39,569 nucleotides of DNA from Actinomycetota bacterium (GTDB taxonomy: Bacteria; Actinomycetota; Actinomycetes; Actinomycetales; Actinomycetaceae), in assembly GCA_009930425.1 (NCBI GenBank), contig RZYE01000004.1:1-39569 (forward strand). The letters are read 5' to 3'. Below the pieces are notes generated by a model. It had not been told where the DNA came from. It did no database searches and saw only the letters and a program-made list of their open reading frames with translations. Shown piece after piece: positions 34,203 to 39,569 of this stretch (positions are counted from its first letter, which is position 1; each line of letters begins with the position of its first letter). A program made the translations under genes and the position numbers.

Positions 34203-34991
34203 ATGGCTGAGGACTTCGAGATCACCGGACAGGTCCGTCTGCGAGCGAAGAGCTGGCAGACCCCGGATCCACGCTTCGTCGCACTGCTGTGCCACGGCTA
34301 CGGCGAGCACATCGACCGTTACGACCACGTCGCCGCCCGCCTGAACGCAGCGGGTGCTGCCGTGTACGGGCTCGACCACATGGGACACGGGAGGTCCGAG
34401 GGCGAGAGGGTCCTCTGCACGGACTTCGAGACCGTGGTCGATGACTTCCACCTGCTGGCGGAGGCTGCGCGCGCGGCACACCCCGGCCTCCCCCAGGTGT
34501 TGATCGGGCACTCGATGGGTGGCATGCTCGCCGCACGGTACGCCCAGCGCCATGGCGACGAACTCGCCTGTGCCGTGCTCTCCGCGCCCCTGCTTGGTGG
34601 GGGCTTCGTCCACGCCCTCCTCGCCCTGGACGAGATCCCGGATGCCCCCCTGGACCCGGGGTCGCTCTCGCGCGATCCCGCGGTCGGTGCGGCCTACGCG
34701 GCGGACCCGCTGGTGTACCACGGCGCCTTCAAGCGGCCCACGCTCGAGGCATTCGCCGACTTCCTCGCGGCGATCCGCGCCGGTGGGCGGTTCACGATCC
34801 CCGTGCTGTGGATGCACGGCACCGGGGACCCGATCGTGAGCCTGCCGGAGACCCAGGAGGTCTGGGAGCAGCTGCGCGGGAACGACGCGGCGGCACGCCT
34901 CTACCCGGACGCCAAGCACGAGATCTTCAACGAGACGAACAGCGACGAGGTCCTCGCGGACCTCGTCGCCTGGGTGACGGAGCGGGTCTGA
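34203..34991 (+). CDS. Alpha/beta hydrolase (monoacylglycerol lipase-like)
   Basis: MAEDFEITGQVRLRAKSWQTPDPRFVALLCHGYGEHIDRYDHVAARLNAAGAAVYGLDHMGHGRSEGERV...LIGHSMGGMLAARYA (GHSMGG). Confidence 0.93.
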   Translation: MAEDFEITGQVRLRAKSWQTPDPRFVALLCHGYGEHIDRYDHVAARLNAAGAAVYGLDHMGHGRSEGERVLCTDFETVVDDFHLLAEAARAAHPGLPQVLIGHSMGGMLAARYAQRHGDELACAVLSAPLLGGGFVHALLALDEIPDAPLDPGSLSRDPAVGAAYAADPLVYHGAFKRPTLEAFADFLAAIRAGGRFTIPVLWMHGTGDPIVSLPETQEVWEQLRGNDAAARLYPDAKHEIFNETNSDEVLADLVAWVTERV

Positions 34992-34992
34992 C

Positions 34993-36663
34993 CTACAGCA
35001 GTTCGGCCGCCAGTTCCTTCGCATCCAGGGCGGTGGCCGCCCCGAGGACGTCGCGCGCCGCGTCGCGGCACTGCTCGAGGGTCACGCTCGCGAGCTGCAC
35101 GCCGACGGCGGGGATCGCGTTCGTGGCCATCGACAGCGAGGTGACGCCGAGTCCGATGAGGATGCATGCCAGCAGCGGGTCCGCGGCCGCCTCGCCGCAC
35201 ACGCCGACCGGCTTGCCCGCCTTCTGACCCGCCTCCGCGGTCATGGCGATCAGGTGGAGCACCGCGGGCTGCCACGGGTCGGTCAGGCTGGCCAGCGGGG
35301 AGGACATCCGGTCGGCGGCGAGCGTGTACTGGGTGAGGTCGTTGGTGCCGATCGAGAAGAAGTCCACCTCGGCAACGAAGGCGTCGGCGAGGATCGCGAC
35401 AGATGGGACCTCGACCATGATTCCGGGCGAGATGCCGCGCTCCCGGGCGAGGGCGGCGAAGGCGCGGGCCTCGTCCACCGTGGAGACCATCGGGGCCATC
35501 ACCCAGGGGCTCTCCACCCCCACGCGACGGGCCGCCTCGGCCAGCGCGTCGAGCTGCCGGGCCAGGAGCCCCTTGTTCGTCCGGTCGAGGCGCATGCCGC
35601 GAACGCCGAGCGCGGGGTTCTCCTCCTTCTGGTGGTTCGCGAAGGGGACGGGCTTGTCGGAACCGGCGTCGAGGGTGCGCACCACCACCTTGCCGCCCGG
35701 GAACGCCCCGAGGACCTCGGCGTAGAGGTCCGCCTGCTCCTCCACGGACGGCTCATTCTGCGCTGACAGGAAGGAGAGCTCCGTCCGGTACAGGCCGATC
35801 CCCTCGGCCTGGGTCTCGGCCGCCTTCCTCGCGGAGGCACCATCCTGCACGTTGGCGAGGAGTTGCACGTGGACGCCGTCGGCGGTGCGGGCAGGACCCG
35901 TCCACACCCGGACCGCCTCGCGCCGCTCGGCGTCCTCGGCAACCCGTTCGTGTGCCACCTCGGGATCCATGCCCACCTCGACCAGCCCGCGCGTCCCGTC
36001 CACGAGCACCTCCGTGCCCTCCTCGAGCCGGTCCAGGCCCTCGGCGGCGACGATGCACGGGATGCCGAGCTGGCGGGAGATGATCGCGGTGTGGCTGGTG
36101 GGACCGCCGAGGCGGGTCACCAGAGCGACGATCGTCTCCGGGTCGAGGCCGGCCGTGTCCGCGGGAGCGAGGTCCTCGGCGCACAGCACCGCCGGAGTCT
36201 CCGAGTGCGGGATGCCCGGCTCCGGCTGCCCGGAGAGCTCGGCGACCACCCGGTCGCGGATGTCCCTCAGGTCCGTGGCACGCTCGGCCATGAGCCCACC
36301 CACCTTCTGGAACATCTCGACGAACTGGTCGGTGGCGGTGACGGTCGCGGCCTCGGCGCTCGTCCCGCCCTTCACCAGCTTGGCCACCGCGCGCGCCCAG
36401 CCTCGGTCGCGCGCCAGCGACGACGTCGCCCCCAAGACCTCGGCGGCCACGCCCGTCGCGGCGCTCGCCCGTTCGGCGAGGCGGTCGGCGACGGCCGCCG
36501 CCGCGGCGTTGAAGCGTGCGACCTCGGATTCCCGGCGATCCTCCGGTACGGGCTGCCCACCTGTCGGTAGCGTGGGTCGGGGGGTGGCCCAGATCACAGG
36601 TGCGTACGCGAACCCGGGAACGACACCGGTGCCCTGGATGGTGAAGGTGGTGGTTTCAGTCAT
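34993..36663 (-). CDS. ptsI: Phosphoenolpyruvate--protein phosphotransferase (PTS enzyme I)
   Basis: MTETTTFTIQGTGVVPGFAYAPVIWATPRPT...TRLGGPTSHTAIISRQLGIPCIVAAEGL...GIGLYRTELSFL...FFSIGTNDLTQYTLAADR; SD GGAGG upstream. Confidence 0.96.
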   Translation of the reverse strand: MTETTTFTIQGTGVVPGFAYAPVIWATPRPTLPTGGQPVPEDRRESEVARFNAAAAAVADRLAERASAATGVAAEVLGATSSLARDRGWARAVAKLVKGGTSAEAATVTATDQFVEMFQKVGGLMAERATDLRDIRDRVVAELSGQPEPGIPHSETPAVLCAEDLAPADTAGLDPETIVALVTRLGGPTSHTAIISRQLGIPCIVAAEGLDRLEEGTEVLVDGTRGLVEVGMDPEVAHERVAEDAERREAVRVWTGPARTADGVHVQLLANVQDGASARKAAETQAEGIGLYRTELSFLSAQNEPSVEEQADLYAEVLGAFPGGKVVVRTLDAGSDKPVPFANHQKEENPALGVRGMRLDRTNKGLLARQLDALAEAARRVGVESPWVMAPMVSTVDEARAFAALARERGISPGIMVEVPSVAILADAFVAEVDFFSIGTNDLTQYTLAADRMSSPLASLTDPWQPAVLHLIAMTAEAGQKAGKPVGVCGEAAADPLLACILIGLGVTSLSMATNAIPAVGVQLASVTLEQCRDAARDVLGAATALDAKELAAELL

Positions 36664-36704
36664 GGCGTTGCCTCCGCAGTGAGTGGGCCACGAGGGGTGT
36701 CCCG

Positions 36705-36784
36705 AACGTGTTGGACAGGATTCTCGCACCGCCCCCTTTACAAGTCAACAGGTTCGGGTGTAAAACAAGAGACACCAACATGTT
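36705..36784. promoter_or_regulatory. Three CAACANGTT elements in the ptsI/fruR divergent promoter (candidate FruR operators)
   Basis: AACGTGTTG (36705-36713, i.e. CAACACGTT on minus), CAACAGGTT (36746-36754), CAACATGTT (36776-36784). The first two extend to a 12/13 inverted match, CCCGAACGTGTTG / CAACAGGTTCGGG. Confidence 0.6.
36720..36748 (-). promoter_or_regulatory. Candidate sigma70-type promoter for ptsI
   Basis: Minus strand TTGACT (36748-36743), 17-bp spacer, GAGAAT (36725-36720). Confidence 0.6.
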
Positions 36785-36815
36785 ATTGTGTTGTCTTATG
36801 ATGGAGGTGGTGGCG

Positions 36816-37583
36816 ATGTACGCGGAGGAACGTCAACAGGCCATCGTCCTGCTCGCCCAGGAGCACGGCCGCGTCGCCGTCACGGAGCTCGCCCACCGCT
36901 TCGACGTGACCACCGAGACCGTGCGCCGCGACCTGGACGCCCTCGCCGCCAAGGGACTGGTCGCCCGAGTGCATGGTGGAGCCGTGCCCGCGGACAAGGT
37001 CCGCCTCGTCGAGTCCGCCGTGCCCGTCCGCCAGGAGACGCACGCCTCCGAGAAGCGGCGCATCGCGCTCACAGCACTCTCCCTCCTCCCCGACCGGCCC
37101 GGGGGCACCATCCTCCTCGACGCCGGCACCACCACGGCGATGCTGGCCGAGGCACTCGCTCCCGGCCTCCTCTCCACGGTGGTCACCAACTCCACGCCGA
37201 TCGCGTCCGCCCTCGCCACCCGGCAGGTCGCCGATGTCCACCTGCTCGGCGGTCGCGTCCGTGGACTCACCCAGGCAACCGTCGGCGCCCCCACCGTGGA
37301 GGCCCTGCGGGATCTGAGGGTCGACGTCGCCTTCCTCGGGACGAACGGCTTCAGCCTCTCCCACGGCTTCTCCACCCCGGATCCCAGCGAGGCCGCGGTC
37401 AAGCGCGCGATGGTCACCAGTGCGAACCTCGTGGTCGTGCTGGCGGACTCCTCGAAGTCCGGGACCGACTACCTCGTCAGCTTCGCGCGGCCCGAGGACG
37501 TGGACGTGCTCGTCACGGACACCGGCCTCGGCCACGTGGATGCCAACGCCCTGTCCGACCTCACCAAGGTGGTTCTCGCATGA
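36816..37583 (+). CDS. fruR: DeoR-family transcriptional regulator (fructose operon repressor type)
   Basis: MYAEERQQAIVLLAQEHGRVAVTELAHRFDVTTETVRRDLDALAAKGLVARVHGGAV (DeoR HTH) with DeoR sensor domain; SD GGAGGTGG upstream of ATG 36816. Confidence 0.92.
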   Translation: MYAEERQQAIVLLAQEHGRVAVTELAHRFDVTTETVRRDLDALAAKGLVARVHGGAVPADKVRLVESAVPVRQETHASEKRRIALTALSLLPDRPGGTILLDAGTTTAMLAEALAPGLLSTVVTNSTPIASALATRQVADVHLLGGRVRGLTQATVGAPTVEALRDLRVDVAFLGTNGFSLSHGFSTPDPSEAAVKRAMVTSANLVVVLADSSKSGTDYLVSFARPEDVDVLVTDTGLGHVDANALSDLTKVVLA

Positions 37584-38539
37584 TCGTCACATTCACCGCC
37601 AATCCGAGCCTCGACCGCACCGCGACGCTCGACCGGCCCCTCACCCGCGGCGGGGTCCACCGCGTGGACTCCGTCACCGTGGAGGCGGGCGGCAAGGGCG
37701 TCAACGTCGCCCGCGTGCTGCACGACGCCGGCCAGGAGGTCCTCGCCGTCCTCCCGGCGGGATCGTCCGACCCGATCGTCGCCGCGTTGCGGGCCACCGG
37801 CCTCCCCCATGCGGCGGTCGAGATCTCCGGGACCGTGCGCACCAACCTCACGTTGACCGAGGCCGACGGCACCACCACGAAGATCAACGAACCCGGCCCC
37901 ACCCTGACGGATGCACAGGTGGACGCCGCCGCCGCGCGCCTCCTCGCGGCGGCTGACGGCGCCGCGTGGGTGGCGCTCTCGGGCTCGCTCCCCCCCGGCG
38001 CCCCCGTCGACTGGTACGCCCGCCTCGTCACCGCCCTGAAGCCGCTGGGCTGCCTCGTCGCGGTCGACACCTCGGACGCCCCCCTCCAGGCAGTGGTGGA
38101 CGCGCTGCCCGGAGCTGCCTTCGACCTGGTGAAGCCCAACTCGGAGGAACTCGCCCAGCTGACGGGCGAGGACCCGATCTGGCTGGAGGCCTCCGCCAAG
38201 CGTGGCGACCCCCGACCGGTTGCCGCCGCAGCGCGCAGCCTCCACGAGCGCGGTGTGAGTGCCGTACTCGCCACCCTCGGCGCCGCCGGTGCCGTCCTCG
38301 TCACCGCGGAGGGCTCCTGGTACGCCGAAGCCCCCTCCATCCCGGTCAGGAGCACGGTCGGCGCCGGCGATTCCTCCGTGGCGGGCTACATCCTCGCCGC
38401 GGTGGCGGGAGCGAGCCCTGAACGCAGGCTCGCCACCGCCGTCGCCCACGGATCCGCAGCGGCGGGCCTCGCGGGCACGACCCTCCCCAAGCCCGGCGAC
38501 GTCGACCCCGACGCCGTCGTCATCCACCGCATCGACTGA
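37580..38539 (+). CDS. fruK: 1-phosphofructokinase
   Basis: MIVTFTANPSLDRTATLDRPLTRGGVHRVDSVTVEAGGKGVNVARVLHDAGQEVLAVLP...STVGAGDSSVAGYI; ATGA overlap with fruR. Confidence 0.95.
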   Translation: MIVTFTANPSLDRTATLDRPLTRGGVHRVDSVTVEAGGKGVNVARVLHDAGQEVLAVLPAGSSDPIVAALRATGLPHAAVEISGTVRTNLTLTEADGTTTKINEPGPTLTDAQVDAAAARLLAAADGAAWVALSGSLPPGAPVDWYARLVTALKPLGCLVAVDTSDAPLQAVVDALPGAAFDLVKPNSEELAQLTGEDPIWLEASAKRGDPRPVAAAARSLHERGVSAVLATLGAAGAVLVTAEGSWYAEAPSIPVRSTVGAGDSSVAGYILAAVAGASPERRLATAVAHGSAAAGLAGTTLPKPGDVDPDAVVIHRID

Positions 38540-38587
38540 CCCGCACGGAACTGACATCACCCGCACGACACCGACATCACCCGCACG
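38539..38587. repeat. Three ACCCGCACG direct repeats at exactly 20-bp period between fruK and fruA
   Basis: ACCCGCACG at 38539-38547, 38559-38567, 38579-38587; intervening arms GAACTGACATC and ACACCGACATC also similar. Confidence 0.9.
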
Positions 38588-38642
38588 AAATCCAGGAAAA
38601 ATCCGGAAGAACCCCCACCTTCAACCTTCGAAAGAGGACGAC

Positions 38643-39569
38643 ATGAAGCTGATGACGACAGAGCTCGTCGCACTTGACGCCGACCTTGGCGCCGCCAAGG
38701 CGGACGTCATCGAGTCGCTGGCGCGGCTCGTCGCGGGCGCCGGCCGCGCCGACGCCGCCGGCCTGACCAGGGACGCCATGGAACGCGAGGGCAAGGCCGC
38801 CACCGGCCTTCCCGGCGGTTTCGCCATCCCCCACTGCCGCTCGGCCGCCGTCACCGAGAGTTCGCTCGCGTTCGCGCGGCTGTCCACGCCCGTGGACTTC
38901 GGCGCCAAGGATGGCCCGGCTGACCTGGTGTTCCTCATCGCCGCCGCCGAGGGCGGCGACGCGGACCACCTCAAGCTCCTGACCAAGCTCGCCCGGGCGC
39001 TGGTGAGGAAGGAGTTCCTCGTCTCCCTGCGGGCGGCAACCTCCAAGGAGGAGATCGTCGCACTGGTCGACGAGGTCCTCGAGCCCGCACCCGCGGCCGT
39101 CCCCGCAGGGGCGGCACCCGCTGCGGGCGCCACCGCTGCTGCCGCCCCGGCTGCCGCCGCAGAGGAGGCGGAGCGGCCGGTCGTGGTCGCCATCACCGCC
39201 TGCCCCACCGGCATCGCCCACACCTACATGGCCGCGGACCACCTGGTGAACGCGGGCAAGGAGATGGGAATCGACGTCCAGATCGAGACGCAGGGTTCCA
39301 GTTCGGTGACCCCCGTTCCCGCCAGCGTGATCCGGAACGCCTCCGCGGTCATCTTCGCCACCGATGTCGGCGTGAAGGACCGCGAGCGGTTCGCCGGCCT
39401 GCCCGTCATCGAGTCGGGCGTGAAGCGCGCGATCAACGAGCCGGCCAAGATGCTGGAGGAGGCGCTCGCCGCCGCGAAGAACCCGAACGCCCGGCGCGTC
39501 TCGGGCACCGCGACCGCCGCGCAGGGCGACGAGGGCGCCAAGCTCGGCTGGGGCAAGCGCATCCAGCAG
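38643..39569 (+). CDS. fruA: PTS fructose transporter subunit IIABC, 5' part (EIIA and EIIB domains); truncated by window end
   Basis: MKLMTTELVALDADLGAAKADVIESLARLVAGAG...GGFAIPHCRSAAV (EIIA His), Ala/Pro linker, VVVAITACPTGIAHTYMAADHLVNAG (EIIB Cys), ends ...LGWGKRIQQ at the start of EIIC. Confidence 0.96.
   Translation, partial: MKLMTTELVALDADLGAAKADVIESLARLVAGAGRADAAGLTRDAMEREGKAATGLPGGFAIPHCRSAAVTESSLAFARLSTPVDFGAKDGPADLVFLIAAAEGGDADHLKLLTKLARALVRKEFLVSLRAATSKEEIVALVDEVLEPAPAAVPAGAAPAAGATAAAAPAAAAEEAERPVVVAITACPTGIAHTYMAADHLVNAGKEMGIDVQIETQGSSSVTPVPASVIRNASAVIFATDVGVKDRERFAGLPVIESGVKRAINEPAKMLEEALAAAKNPNARRVSGTATAAQGDEGAKLGWGKRIQQ

Overview
The window looks like a chromosomal segment of a high-GC actinobacterium (Actinomycetota). 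It is densely packed with mostly recognisable core genes. In order: polA (5' part, truncated by the window edge); a PaaI-like thioesterase; an ANTAR response regulator (pdtaR-like); tRNA-Leu(CAA); pyk; gltD and gltB; a trpE / membrane protein / HGxxPAAW protein / trpC / trpB / trpA / lgt operon; hisF; a P-loop kinase; a two-domain FKBP lipoprotein; a pupylation cluster (mpa/arc, dop, pup, pafA); a trmI-type tRNA methyltransferase; an M50 site-2 protease; a RecB/Cas4-like nuclease; a HAD phosphatase; a PAC2 protein; mshC; an aldo/keto reductase; a poly-Asp/Glu protein; an M20 peptidase; a DUF1349 protein; a TrpB2-type synthase; an alpha/beta hydrolase; ptsI; and fruR-fruK-fruA (fruA truncated). 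I saw no mobile elements, CRISPR arrays or rRNA genes. The most interesting observations are: (1) a pupylation cluster with no 20S proteasome genes between pup and pafA, whose Mpa/ARC ATPase lacks the C-terminal GQYL-type proteasome-docking tail; (2) a recurrent TANNNT hexamer exactly 6 nt (sometimes 7-8 nt) upstream of the start codon in about 15 genes, indicating pervasive leaderless transcription, including two cases where the -10 box begins with the upstream gene's TAG stop and one 32-bp divergent double promoter; (3) a three-site CAACANGTT array in the ptsI/fruR divergent promoter, probably the DeoR-type regulator's operators; (4) 20-bp-period repeats between fruK and fruA; (5) a 36-bp-period repeat encoding an acidic tail. 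All calls come from reading the sequence. No database search was run.
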